64,000 nucleotides of DNA from Marinibactrum halimedae (GTDB taxonomy: Bacteria; Pseudomonadota; Gammaproteobacteria; Pseudomonadales; Cellvibrionaceae): NCBI RefSeq assembly GCF_021234875.1, contig NZ_JAJQVM010000010.1:62001-126000 (forward strand), given 5' to 3'. The notes under the pieces are model-generated. The model was not told the origin of the DNA and did not search any database. It worked only from the letters and a program-made list of their open reading frames with translations. The position numbers were made by a program, and so were the translations under genes. Of the stretch, positions 52,338 to 59,994 are shown piece by piece; the stretch's first letter is position 1, and the number at the start of each line of letters is the position of its first letter.

Positions 52338-52565
52338 CTAACCGGCTTTTTCTAAAGTTTGCCAAGGAAAGTTGGGGCAAAGATCGATTCGACTTACTAC
52401 ACCATCGGTTATATCTTCCATTTGGACTGCTCTTATTGGTGGCACCCTGCGAACCCCCGTAACCCACTGGTTTACGGTTGCAGGCTTGACCCCCAGACGT
52501 TTTGCAAGCTCTACTTGAGTACCAATAATCTTTGCTACCCGTTTTACATGTTGGTTGTTGGGCAT
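52338..52565 (-). CDS. Cro/YdaS-like repressor
   Basis: 75 aa. The helix-turn-helix VELAKRLGVKPATVNQWVTG follows a short basic N-terminus, and the C-terminus carries RAVQMEDITDGVVSRIDLCP as in YdaS/Cro-like proteins. AAGGAGGT is an ideal ribosome site. It diverges from the CI-like gene across a 111-bp operator region, and the replication genes lie downstream on the same strand. Confidence 0.82.
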   Translation of the reverse strand: MPNNQHVKRVAKIIGTQVELAKRLGVKPATVNQWVTGVRRVPPIRAVQMEDITDGVVSRIDLCPNFPWQTLEKAG

Positions 52566-52590
52566 GTTTGACCTCCTTTTACATAAAGAC

Positions 52591-52663
52591 TAAGGCATAA
52601 GCTAAAACAAAACAAGCCATTGCCTTACCAATACTTATTGATGTGTAATTAGGCATCGCTTAA
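52591..52663. promoter_or_regulatory. CI/Cro operator region
   Basis: Two close copies of TAAGGCAwwrGCTwr: 52591-52605 (plus) and 52613-52627 (minus), and a one-base-shorter relative TTAGGCATCGCTTAA at 52649-52663. A fourth, TAAGGCATTGGCTAA, lies at 53472-53486 in the next early promoter. Placement between divergent repressor genes identifies them as operators. Confidence 0.72.
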
Positions 52664-52676
52664 TGGTGTTAGATAA

Positions 52677-53339
52677 ATGATTGAAGGAAAGAAGCTGGGC
52701 CAAGCTATTGAGGCCGCGAGAGTTAAAAAAGGCATCTCAAAGTCAGAGCTTGCTAGGCACTTCGGAGTAAAGCCGCCGTCAGTGGATGGGTGGATCAAGG
52801 ATGGGCGAATAGCAAAAACCAAGCTACCCGCCTTATTTGACTACTTTTCGGACGTAGCTGGAGCTGAGCATTGGGGTCTCAACGAGGGCTCTATAATGTC
52901 AAGCGGCACAAGCTCTGTGGGAACAACCAAACAAACCTCTATCCCTTTGATTGAGTGGGGTCAAGTTTCCGGCTGGCTAGAACTTCCTCCATCCGAGAGA
53001 CCAACGCCTATTGATCAGATTCCAGACCCCGGTGACGAGTTGGGTAAAAATAGCTTTGCGTTAATTCTTGACAGCGATGCGATGACGTCCAAACCCGGCA
53101 CGCCGGCAGCAAGCTTTCCGAGAGGCTTAACAATTCATTTTGAGTCAACTTCAGATGCCAAGCCGGGCGATTTCGTTCTAGCCATTCATAATGGCTTTCC
53201 AACATTTCGTATGCTCTCCAGCGAGGAGGGGCGGAGATGTCTAAAGCCTTTGAATGACAGCCCTGAGTACCCAAAAATATTCGATAAGTTTGAAATTGTG
53301 GCGATAGCGGCCTCGGCGATATGGAGGCGCCCTCGCTAA
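52677..53339 (+). CDS. CI-like repressor with inactive S24 peptidase domain
   Basis: 220 aa. The N-terminal helix-turn-helix (SKSELARHFGVKPPSVDGWI) and C-terminal LexA/S24 fold (SFPRGLTIHFE, AKPGDFVLAIHNG, CLKPLN) align well with lambda CI. However, the catalytic Ser position (GNSM in lambda) reads DAM (Ala135) and the Lys position (FTFKKL) reads PTFRML (Arg178); both keep the lambda spacing of 43 residues. The AG cleavage pair is replaced by VS (97-98). The repressor should bind DNA and dimerise but not self-cleave. The start lacks a good ribosome site. Confidence 0.85.
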   Translation: MIEGKKLGQAIEAARVKKGISKSELARHFGVKPPSVDGWIKDGRIAKTKLPALFDYFSDVAGAEHWGLNEGSIMSSGTSSVGTTKQTSIPLIEWGQVSGWLELPPSERPTPIDQIPDPGDELGKNSFALILDSDAMTSKPGTPAASFPRGLTIHFESTSDAKPGDFVLAIHNGFPTFRMLSSEEGRRCLKPLNDSPEYPKIFDKFEIVAIAASAIWRRPR

Positions 53340-53372
53340 CCCCGCCTCCCCCGTTGTCGCAAAATAAATCAC

Positions 53373-53396
53373 AATGCCCCTTCTGGGGCATTTTTT
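53373..53396 (+). terminator. Terminator of the CI-like gene
   Basis: AATGCCCC pairs with GGGGCATT across a TTCT loop, followed by T-rich sequence, 33 nt after the stop. Confidence 0.82.
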
Positions 53397-53459
53397 ATGC
53401 CTAAATCAAAGATAAATCCCACCTAAAAGCCACCTAAAATATTTTTTAGCCAATACCTA

Positions 53460-53489
53460 TTGACAAAAAATTAAGGCATTGGCTAATAT
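53460..53489 (+). promoter_or_regulatory. Early promoter of the recombination operon with operator
   Basis: TTGACA (53460-53465), 18-bp spacer, TAATAT (53484-53489). The CI-type operator TAAGGCATTGGCTAA (53472-53486) covers the spacer and -10, so the CI-like repressor should silence this operon in the lysogen. Confidence 0.75.
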
Positions 53490-53531
53490 TAGCAACATCA
53501 ACAAGGCGCTAACTAAAAGGAGCTTGGTGTG

Positions 53532-53825
53532 ATGATCGCTATATCGGAAAGGCAATTAGAAGCAATTCAACATACATCACAGGGAATGCAACAAAAAGAA
53601 ATTGCATTGCGAATGAATTGCAGCATTAAAAATGTGAAGAATTTGTTGTCCGAAGCGAGATTCAAGATGAACGCTCGCAACACATTGGAGGTTGTGGCCA
53701 AGGCAGCAAAAGCCGGTTTAATTTGCTTTTTAATTGCCAGCTTTGCAACCGATATAGATAGTAAAAATATTCGCTCTAGAAAAAATCTTCGTTTTCGCTC
53801 AACCAAAGAATTAATCACGGGGTAA
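53532..53825 (+). CDS. LuxR-type helix-turn-helix protein with hydrophobic segment
   Basis: About 97 aa. Residues 4-55 match a LuxR/GerE DNA-binding domain (ISERQLEAIQHTSQGMQQKEIALRMNCSIKNVKNLLSEARFKM, spread over that range). AAKAGLICFLIASFATDI follows, hydrophobic enough for one membrane helix, and the tail is basic. No receiver or ligand domain is present. AAGGAG supports either GTG 53529 or ATG 53532. It is the first gene of the CI-controlled rightward operon and may regulate it. Confidence 0.68.
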   Translation: MIAISERQLEAIQHTSQGMQQKEIALRMNCSIKNVKNLLSEARFKMNARNTLEVVAKAAKAGLICFLIASFATDIDSKNIRSRKNLRFRSTKELITG

Positions 53826-53828
53826 GTC

Positions 53829-54149
53829 ATGAATCAATATCAAGCATTAAACGCAACAATTAACGCAGTAATGCCATGCTCAAACACCTGGCATGAAATC
53901 GAGCGTGATATTAACTCTTACGAACCCGTAAATGACCCGGACGCCGAAAAAGAACAAATCAATAAATTAATCGAAAGCGGCGAAGGAAATGAGATTTTTT
54001 GCGAGGCAATTTCTGAAGCTGAGCCGCACATTCTCGACTCAATGCGCGAGCTTGTAATGAGCGGTAAAAAAGAAGAATTGGGCGCATTAGTTTTAAATAC
54101 AGTTGAGCAATATTTTAAAGGTGTTTGTGAATTTAGAGGGGATTTGTAA
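53829..54149 (+). CDS. Hypothetical acidic protein, 106 aa
   Basis: Soluble, Glu-rich product (NKLIESGEGNEIFCEAISEAEPHI...). No family recognised. It starts 3 nt after the LuxR-type gene and ends directly against the GTG of the next small gene. Confidence 0.6.
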   Translation: MNQYQALNATINAVMPCSNTWHEIERDINSYEPVNDPDAEKEQINKLIESGEGNEIFCEAISEAEPHILDSMRELVMSGKKEELGALVLNTVEQYFKGVCEFRGDL

Positions 54150-54308
54150 GTGAGTAATCAATTAGCAAATACAGAATCGCAAAGAGCATGGCAACACTAC
54201 CGAGAAAGCGGCTCATTTCACAACCCTCATCCGATTTTAACTGATGAATACTGCGAGTATGAAAAGGCAAAAATTGAAGTTTTAATGCACGAAGAAAGGA
54301 GTCACTAA
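54150..54308 (+). CDS. Small hypothetical protein, 52 aa
   Basis: A GTG-started frame, VSNQLANTESQRAWQHYRES... ending VLMHEERSH. It abuts the preceding stop and overlaps the next ATG (TAATG), a strong sign that it is translated. It is hydrophilic with no recognised motif. Confidence 0.6.
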   Translation: MSNQLANTESQRAWQHYRESGSFHNPHPILTDEYCEYEKAKIEVLMHEERSH

Positions 54309-54979
54309 TGGGTATCCCGGTGATGGTAATTGGTGAATCCGGCACTGGTAAGAGCACCAGCTGCCGAAATCTAGACCCCGATAAAACACTTATAGTGCAG
54401 ACTGTATCAAAACCTTTGCCTTTTCGCTCATCGAACTGGAGGCCATTCAGCAGGCAAACAAATACAGGTTCAATAATTGTTACAGACAATTGGGAAAGCT
54501 TAGTTAGAGTTTGCGATGCCGCACAAAGCATTGGAAAAACAACAGTTATTTTTGATGACTTTCAATACTTGCTCGCAAATGAGTTTATGCGCAGATCGGG
54601 AGAAAGGGGATTCGATAAATTTACCGAGATTGGCGTACATGCTTGGGAAGTCATGCGGGCCGCACAAAACACTCAATGCGATACCCGATTTTATTTTTTA
54701 CAGCACACAGCAACGGGTGATGATGGCATTACTCGCGCTAAAACGATTGGTAAATTGCTCGACGATAAAATAACCGTTGAAGGCCTATTTACTCTTGTGA
54801 TGAAGACAGTCAAAACAGACCAAGGTTATTTTTTCTCAACTCAAAACTCTGGTCACGACACAGTAAAAACCCCAATGGGTTTATTTGAGCAAGAACGAAT
54901 AGATAACGATTTAAATGCGGTAGACAAGGCAATCTGCGAATACTATGGACTCGAAAATAAAGGGGCAATAGCGGCATGA
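54308..54979 (+). CDS. Sak4-like recombination ATPase
   Basis: 223 aa with Walker A GESGTGKSTS (residues about 8-17) and Walker B TTVIFDDFQYL, a RecA-like core as in phage Sak4 single-strand annealing ATPases. It is followed by an SSB-like protein, the usual partner of Sak4. The next gene overlaps by 4 nt. It likely anneals or pairs phage DNA ends with SSB help. A general AAA ATPase cannot be fully excluded. Confidence 0.76.
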   Translation: MGIPVMVIGESGTGKSTSCRNLDPDKTLIVQTVSKPLPFRSSNWRPFSRQTNTGSIIVTDNWESLVRVCDAAQSIGKTTVIFDDFQYLLANEFMRRSGERGFDKFTEIGVHAWEVMRAAQNTQCDTRFYFLQHTATGDDGITRAKTIGKLLDDKITVEGLFTLVMKTVKTDQGYFFSTQNSGHDTVKTPMGLFEQERIDNDLNAVDKAICEYYGLENKGAIAA

Positions 54980-55698
54980 GTAACGCTCAACAGCAATACT
55001 ATCAACAAAATACATCACCACAGCAATCACACGGTTATGGCCAACAACCAGCCAACCAACAACCTGTTATGACACCACCAGCAGCTATCTCGTTTAACGC
55101 AGAAGCCGCCAGACAGGGTGAAGGTGGCTCAAATCGGATTGATACAACCGGCGCTTATGCTGGCCTTTTTACTAAAGCAAAACACATTCAGGCAACTACA
55201 GGCACTATTGGCATTGAGTTTGAATTTGAAGATTCGTCCGGTGCAACTGCCCGCATGACTCTTTATTTGGTTGGCAAAGATGGCTCTCAGCTAAGAGGTG
55301 GAAAAACCTTGCAGGCAATGATGTTATGCATGGGCGTCCAGCAAACAATCCCAGTTAACGGAATGGTCAAAGAGTACGACTTTGACTCTAAATCAGAAGT
55401 TGAGCGATCAGCATTTATTTACCCTGAGCTGCTCGGCAAGCCTATTGGATTGTTGATACAAATGGAAGAGTACGAAAAGCAAGATAAAACCATTGGCAGA
55501 AAGCCGAATATCTACGCACCATTTAATGCAAAGTCAAGGCAAACCTCTGTTGAGCTGCTTGACCAAGCTCCTGCACAAAAGCTGGATAAGATGCTGCAAA
55601 GTGTTACTGACAAGCTATTACCAAAAAACAATGGCCAGTCTCAACAACAAAATTCTGGATTTAATTCAGACCCCAATAACGACAATATTCCTTTCTAG
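54976..55698 (+). CDS. SSB-like single-stranded DNA-binding protein
   Basis: 240 aa. A Gln-rich N-terminus (QQQYYQQNTSPQQSHGYGQQ) precedes a beta-rich core (TGTIGIEFEFEDSSGATARMTLYLV). The C-terminal tip NNDNIPF resembles the DDDIPF tip of bacterial SSB, which docks repair proteins. The core resembles phage DUF669-type proteins. Between a Sak4-like ATPase and an exonuclease, a DNA-binding role is likely. Confidence 0.65.
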   Translation: MSNAQQQYYQQNTSPQQSHGYGQQPANQQPVMTPPAAISFNAEAARQGEGGSNRIDTTGAYAGLFTKAKHIQATTGTIGIEFEFEDSSGATARMTLYLVGKDGSQLRGGKTLQAMMLCMGVQQTIPVNGMVKEYDFDSKSEVERSAFIYPELLGKPIGLLIQMEEYEKQDKTIGRKPNIYAPFNAKSRQTSVELLDQAPAQKLDKMLQSVTDKLLPKNNGQSQQQNSGFNSDPNNDNIPF

Positions 55699-55712
55699 CG
55701 CCGGAGTGCAAA

Positions 55713-56567
55713 ATGATTGTTAATATCGATATAGAGACTATTCCAACGCAAAAGAAAGGAGCCTATGAAACCTTTCTGCTTGAAGCTCAAAGCAGCTTTA
55801 AAGCACCATCGTCTTTAAGTAAAAAACAAGCTCTTGAAGATTTGGGATTGCCGCCAGAGCAGCAACCACAAAAGTTCTGGACTAAGGATGACACAATTAA
55901 AGTCTGGGAAAATGAGTTTGCAAGCTTAAAGGCTCCTGAAGTTGCAGAAGAGAATTATAGGCGTACAGCGCTAGATGGAAGCAAGGGGGAGATTTTTTCT
56001 ATCGCATTTGCTGTGGAAGATAATGAACCCCAATGTATTTGGATTGACGGCTCACATATAACAAATGAAGAAGATTTGCTACTTGCATTTTTTGATCGAC
56101 TAAAGCCAAAAACTATGGGTAGACCCCCTTACTTTGTTGGTCATAACATTGGTGGCTTTGACTTGAGATTCATTTATCAAAGGTGTGTAGTTAATCGCTG
56201 CCCCCCACCATTTTCAATTCCGTACTACGGTCGTCACAGCTTTGATTATTTTGACACCATGATTGACTGGGGTGGTAAGAACAGAATCTCCCAGGACGAG
56301 CTATGCAAAATATTGAATATTGAGGGTAAGCCCAACGATATTGATGGTTCAAAGGTATGGGATTTTGTAAAAGAAGGAGAAGGTGAGAGGGTCGCAGAAT
56401 ATAATATTGATGACGTAGTAAAAAATCGAGAGATTTACATGCGATTATCATTTAAAGAATCTATATCTAAAGCACCTCAGAATACACAACAAAATCAAGA
56501 CTTCAAAACAAACGCTTGCGACAACCTCAATTTAACAAGCGCAAACAATATAAAAATACAACTTTAA
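55713..56567 (+). CDS. Predicted 3'-5' exonuclease (PolB-type, DEDDy)
   Basis: 284 aa. It starts MIVNIDIETIPTQ (Exo I DxE). VGHNIGGFDLRFIYQR is Exo II, and EYNIDDVVKNREIYMRL carries the YxxxD of Exo III, so all DEDDy residues are present. It fits the family of predicted PolB-related exonucleases in phages. It probably processes DNA ends for recombination with the Sak4-SSB pair. Confidence 0.8.
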   Translation: MIVNIDIETIPTQKKGAYETFLLEAQSSFKAPSSLSKKQALEDLGLPPEQQPQKFWTKDDTIKVWENEFASLKAPEVAEENYRRTALDGSKGEIFSIAFAVEDNEPQCIWIDGSHITNEEDLLLAFFDRLKPKTMGRPPYFVGHNIGGFDLRFIYQRCVVNRCPPPFSIPYYGRHSFDYFDTMIDWGGKNRISQDELCKILNIEGKPNDIDGSKVWDFVKEGEGERVAEYNIDDVVKNREIYMRLSFKESISKAPQNTQQNQDFKTNACDNLNLTSANNIKIQL

Positions 56568-56640
56568 TTAAAGCTATTTTTCAATAACGCCGAGCGCGGT
56601 GATGGCTTCGCTCGGCCTGAAGAAAGTGACGGAGAGAAAT

Positions 56641-57600
56641 ATGTTATTCAAACATGCAAATGTATTTTGGCTTTCACCGGATATGGATACATCATTTTTT
56701 ACCGGTGAAAAATTCGCACAAAAACTATCAGAAAATCCATTCGTAAATTGTGGTCGTCATGAAATGGAGCGGTCTGGATGGGTGCCACCATTTGAGCAAT
56801 ACGATAATAAAAGCCTTACTTATGCAAATGGCCACACCGTATTGATCACCCTGAAAGTGGAGAAGCGCCAACCAAATGCAACAGGCGTTAGACAGCTTAT
56901 TCAGCGAAAGATTGATGAGATCGAGAAAAAAGAAGATCGAAAGGTCTATCATAAAGAGCGCCTCGCAATAAAAGATGATGTTGTTCAACAGGTGCTTCCT
57001 GAAACCCTGCCTGTCTCAGAGAGAATTAACGCATTTATAAGCACAAAAGATAGAATGGTTATTGTTGACTGCTCCAGTGAAAACAAGGCTGAAGACTTTA
57101 TATCTGAGCTTCGAAAAACTCTTGGGTCACTTCCTGTGACACGCTCTCAAACCGGGCAGCCATGTGATGAAGTTATGTCATCTTGGATTAAAAATAGTGA
57201 GCTTCCGAGCGGATTAACACTGGGTAGCAAAATAAAACTATCCAGCAAACAAGAAAGCGCATCAGTTGCCACACTAACAAATCAAGACTTAACATCCTGC
57301 GAAGTTCATGAGCATTTAGATAACGGTAAAACAGTTAAAGAAATTGCGCTCCACGCTGAAGAAAAGTGTTCATTTTCGTTAACCAGCTCCTTAACGCTCA
57401 AGTCATTCTCTTGGAGCGATAAGCTCTTGATGCAAAACGAAAGTGATGATTTTGAAACAGCTGATAAAGCAGACTTTCAAATCTGCTCAAGCGGAATCAT
57501 TGCGCTACTCAAATCTTTTGTTGATGTTTTTAAGATCACAGGCATTCAGCCTGCCGCCAATTTTTCTTTGACAATGCAGCAAGATGGAACTCACCCATAA
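56641..57600 (+). CDS. rdgC: Recombination-associated protein RdgC
   Basis: 319 aa (E. coli RdgC about 303). It starts MLFKHANVFWLSPDM with the typical RdgC opening, then HEMERSGWVPPF and ATGVRQLIQRKIDEIE. RdgC forms a DNA ring that limits RecA activity. ATG 56641 is chosen because GGAG lies at proper distance; the frame is open to 56599. A phage-borne rdgC in a recombination operon may favour phage recombinases over RecA. Confidence 0.85.
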   Translation: MLFKHANVFWLSPDMDTSFFTGEKFAQKLSENPFVNCGRHEMERSGWVPPFEQYDNKSLTYANGHTVLITLKVEKRQPNATGVRQLIQRKIDEIEKKEDRKVYHKERLAIKDDVVQQVLPETLPVSERINAFISTKDRMVIVDCSSENKAEDFISELRKTLGSLPVTRSQTGQPCDEVMSSWIKNSELPSGLTLGSKIKLSSKQESASVATLTNQDLTSCEVHEHLDNGKTVKEIALHAEEKCSFSLTSSLTLKSFSWSDKLLMQNESDDFETADKADFQICSSGIIALLKSFVDVFKITGIQPAANFSLTMQQDGTHP

Positions 57601-57652
57601 ACCAACCAAAAAAATGCAAACTATAAACTACGAAAGCGAGGAAGCAGGCGAA

Positions 57653-57895
57653 ATGAAACTTGGAATTTTAATTTATTACTCAATGCTCGGCGCAATTTTA
57701 CTGTTTATTTTTATTGCCGGATCGATGATGACACCTGATGAGTTTTTGTATGGCTTTTCAGCTTACATAGGTTCGAACTGGATTGACTGGTTGATTATTT
57801 TAAGCATCTTGCTTGGGCCGGGAATCGCTTATTTGTATCACACGAAAAGAAAAGCGGAAACAAATTCTGAAATTAACTCGAGGACTGAGAAATGA
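57653..57895 (+). CDS. Small two-helix membrane protein
   Basis: About 80 aa from MKLGILIYYSMLGAILLFIF, with a second hydrophobic segment WLIILSILLGPGIAYLY and a basic tail. GAGGAAGCAGG upstream supports this start rather than 57584, which would overlap rdgC. Function unknown; it overlaps the next gene by 4 nt. Confidence 0.58.
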   Translation: MKLGILIYYSMLGAILLFIFIAGSMMTPDEFLYGFSAYIGSNWIDWLIILSILLGPGIAYLYHTKRKAETNSEINSRTEK

Positions 57896-58257
57896 GCACA
57901 GCAATGTACAAAGGTTTTCAAATTTCTGCGATCAAACAAGTTCGTGGGCCACGTGAGAAATGGGTTGCAATGATTGACGGCAAAATGTATCACAAGCTTA
58001 AAAGCGACTCAGAAACCAAAGCAGTTGAGACGGCAGTAAACTATATCAAGTCAGGCCATGCGTTAGCCGACATCGAAAACAAAGAGCTTAGCTTGGTTGA
58101 TGGCCTTGATAATATGAGTGACAGAGCGTTCAACGCAAATTATAACCTTGTCATGGACGACCTCTCTCGCCTGCGCTGGATGCGGGAAAAACTAAAGCGG
58201 GCATTTCCACCTCTGTTGCCAATTGTTGATGATCAAGAGTTTTTGGAGGCTTGTTAA
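57892..58257 (+). CDS. Hypothetical protein, 121 aa
   Basis: Soluble product (MSTAMYKGFQISAIKQVRG...SDRAFNANYNLVMDDLSRLRWMREKL). No family recognised. It is translationally coupled to the preceding membrane protein gene and 21 nt upstream of the Xis-like gene. Confidence 0.6.
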   Translation: MSTAMYKGFQISAIKQVRGPREKWVAMIDGKMYHKLKSDSETKAVETAVNYIKSGHALADIENKELSLVDGLDNMSDRAFNANYNLVMDDLSRLRWMREKLKRAFPPLLPIVDDQEFLEAC

Positions 58258-58278
58258 TAGCCTAAAGAGGAAAAAATA

Positions 58279-58656
58279 ATGGTAGAAGCTTTACAGACAG
58301 ACTCATCAAAATTCACTCTTGATATTGATGAGTATGCCAAGGGGCTTGGGATAAAGCCGCACTGTGAATATAAACCTGATCAAGCCGCAAAGCTTATAGG
58401 TGTTGGCGTAAACTCGCTACGCTCGGCTGCAAAAAATGGAGAGCTAAGCTTCTTGAGGCTTGGCGAGCGAAGAATAACTTTTATTGGGGTGGATTTAATT
58501 CAATGGAAACTAGCAAAACATACCAAGTTGGAGAGTACTACCTCACCAAAAACCGTAATGGCTACTGGTGCAAAACTTGGTATGACGCAAAAGCCCAGCA
58601 AAGAAAATCTTCAAGCCTTGGCACTAGAGACTTTGAGGAAGCGCAAAAAAAGCTAG
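58279..58656 (+). CDS. Excisionase-like helix-turn-helix protein
   Basis: 125 aa. Residues about 32-75 (YKPDQAAKLIGVGVNSLRSAAKNGELSFLRLGERRITFIG) form a MerR/Xis-like winged helix, kept here as a long conserved block. AAAGAGGAA lies before the ATG. The 3' 154 nt overlap the integrase gene in another frame, as xis and int overlap in lambda but more extensively. It is likely to direct excision. Confidence 0.7.
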   Translation: MVEALQTDSSKFTLDIDEYAKGLGIKPHCEYKPDQAAKLIGVGVNSLRSAAKNGELSFLRLGERRITFIGVDLIQWKLAKHTKLESTTSPKTVMATGAKLGMTQKPSKENLQALALETLRKRKKS

Positions 58657-59672
58657 ATCAGTGGTTTGTTGAAAACAACACCCCCGTCATGGATGACAAT
58701 TTGGAGCTGTCTGTTTGCTTATTGGAGTACTACAAGGGCCACTGCCAAAATCTAACCAGGGCTGATGCGGAAGCAAGGCAACTTGAAAAGTGGATTGAAT
58801 ATTTCCCAGAGGCTCTAGTAAAGGAGGTTCGACCACCCCAGCAAAAAGAGTTTCTTGAGTCCCTCGTCAGCCAAGGGTATTCGAAATCCTACGTTGAATC
58901 TATATTCAAAAGCTTTAAGGCGGCAGTTACTTACTGCCTACGCTACGAAATACTCTCCACAAGCGTTCCATTCGTAAAGCCTACGGATGTACTGAATAAA
59001 TACAAGCTAAAAAAGGTTGAAAGATGGAGGCCAATTACTATAGATGAGTGTGCACTACTACTGGAAAATGCGAATACAGACAGGCTGGTAAGGTATGTCA
59101 TGATCTTAATTGCTTGTGCGTGCAGGCCATCAGCCGCAATCGAGCTTACAGGCAAAAACCAAATTGATTTAGGGTTAGGAACTATCACCCTGTTGCTGCC
59201 AGAGAAAACACAAACCAATAAATACAGACCTATAGTTAAGCTACCCTCTTTTATAAGAGCAATCTATCATGATGACAATATTTGCTCTCAAGACAGAATA
59301 GAGCTTCACCCTAAAAGGCCGCTGGATTCGATCCGCTCAAGCTGGAATACGGCAAGAAAAAATGCAGGCTTAGATATACTGGTAACGCCGTATTCAATAC
59401 GTCATACGATAGCTAGATGGCTAAGATTATGCGGGGTTATGCCATGGCACACTTCAACTCAGCTCGGCCATCAAAAAGAAGGTTATGAGGTTACTGAATT
59501 ATACGCCCCCAATGACCCCAACTACTTGGATGATGCCGCTCAAGCCATTGAGGCTTACTTTGCAATTTTGTATGAGAGGAGTCCAAAATTGCGCTCAAGG
59601 GAATGGCTGGGGCGATATCGACACCCTAAAGGCTTAGCAAAAGATTACCAATCAAAAGCGAGCAAAGTGTGA
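58503..59672 (+). CDS. int: Tyrosine-type site-specific integrase
   Basis: 389 aa. It has an N-terminal arm-binding-type beta domain (YYLTKNRNGYWCKTWY), a core-binding helical domain, and a catalytic domain with ACRPSAAIEL (Arg I), YSIRHTIARW (HxxR), QLGHQ and the nucleophile in TELYAP. It integrates into tRNA-Ala, whose 3' end lies 90 nt downstream. The 5' end lies inside the Xis-like gene. GGTGG is about 10 nt upstream of the ATG. Confidence 0.9.
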   Translation: METSKTYQVGEYYLTKNRNGYWCKTWYDAKAQQRKSSSLGTRDFEEAQKKLDQWFVENNTPVMDDNLELSVCLLEYYKGHCQNLTRADAEARQLEKWIEYFPEALVKEVRPPQQKEFLESLVSQGYSKSYVESIFKSFKAAVTYCLRYEILSTSVPFVKPTDVLNKYKLKKVERWRPITIDECALLLENANTDRLVRYVMILIACACRPSAAIELTGKNQIDLGLGTITLLLPEKTQTNKYRPIVKLPSFIRAIYHDDNICSQDRIELHPKRPLDSIRSSWNTARKNAGLDILVTPYSIRHTIARWLRLCGVMPWHTSTQLGHQKEGYEVTELYAPNDPNYLDDAAQAIEAYFAILYERSPKLRSREWLGRYRHPKGLAKDYQSKASKV

Positions 59673-59683
59673 ATGGCAAAATC

Positions 59684-59704
59684 TCGTTGCGGTGTCGTTG
59701 CTGT
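59684..59704. repeat. Candidate integrase arm sites, right
   Basis: TCGTTGCGGT at 59684-59693 and TCGTTGCTGT at 59695-59704, matching the doublet at 17895-17914. They lie between the int stop and attR. Confidence 0.6.
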
Positions 59705-59763
59705 TTCGGAGAGGGAAATTTAAAATTCAATTATCGATCTTAATAAGATATTGATTTTAAAGG

Positions 59764-59816
59764 AAAAATTGGTGGAGCCTAGCGGGATCGAACCGCTGAC
59801 CTCAACACTGCCAGTG
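59764..59816. other. Prophage attR
   Basis: The 53-bp repeat shared with 17740-17792, here forming the 3' part of the intact tRNA-Ala. Bases beyond 59816 are host sequence. Confidence 0.9.
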
Positions 59817-59845
59817 TTGCGCTCTCCCAGCTGAGCTAAGGCCCC
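59770..59845 (-). tRNA. tRNA-Ala (anticodon GGC)
   Basis: 76 nt on the minus strand, with acceptor stem GGGGCCT paired with AGGCTCC, anticodon arm CAACA-CTGGCAG-TGTTG (anticodon GGC), T-loop GGTTCGATCC and an encoded CCA end. It is the integration site; its 3' half is supplied by the prophage attR. Confidence 0.95.
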
Positions 59846-59994
59846 ATTCAGTAGAAAGGATGCTTTCCTTCGAAAGCGGGGCGCATTCTAACATGGTGTT
59901 TCAAACTGTCAAGCAGTGCCGCCCATCGGTAACCAATTGTTTTTCTGGAAGTTTTACCTGTCGATTAATACCACTCTCTCTTATGTAAAGCGCG

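Larger units (their letters stand above)
17740..59816. mobile_element. Complete-looking temperate siphovirus prophage (about 42 kb) in tRNA-Ala
   Basis: Bounded by a 53-bp perfect direct repeat that includes the 3' end of tRNA-Ala(GGC). It contains integrase/Xis, CI and Cro, recombination and replication modules, antiterminator Q, lysis genes, HK97-type packaging and head genes, and lambda-type tail genes. None of the core phage genes appears broken. Accessory genes are gathered at the left end (18.2-25.9 kb) and between Q and lysis (47.4-49.4 kb). Confidence 0.93.
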
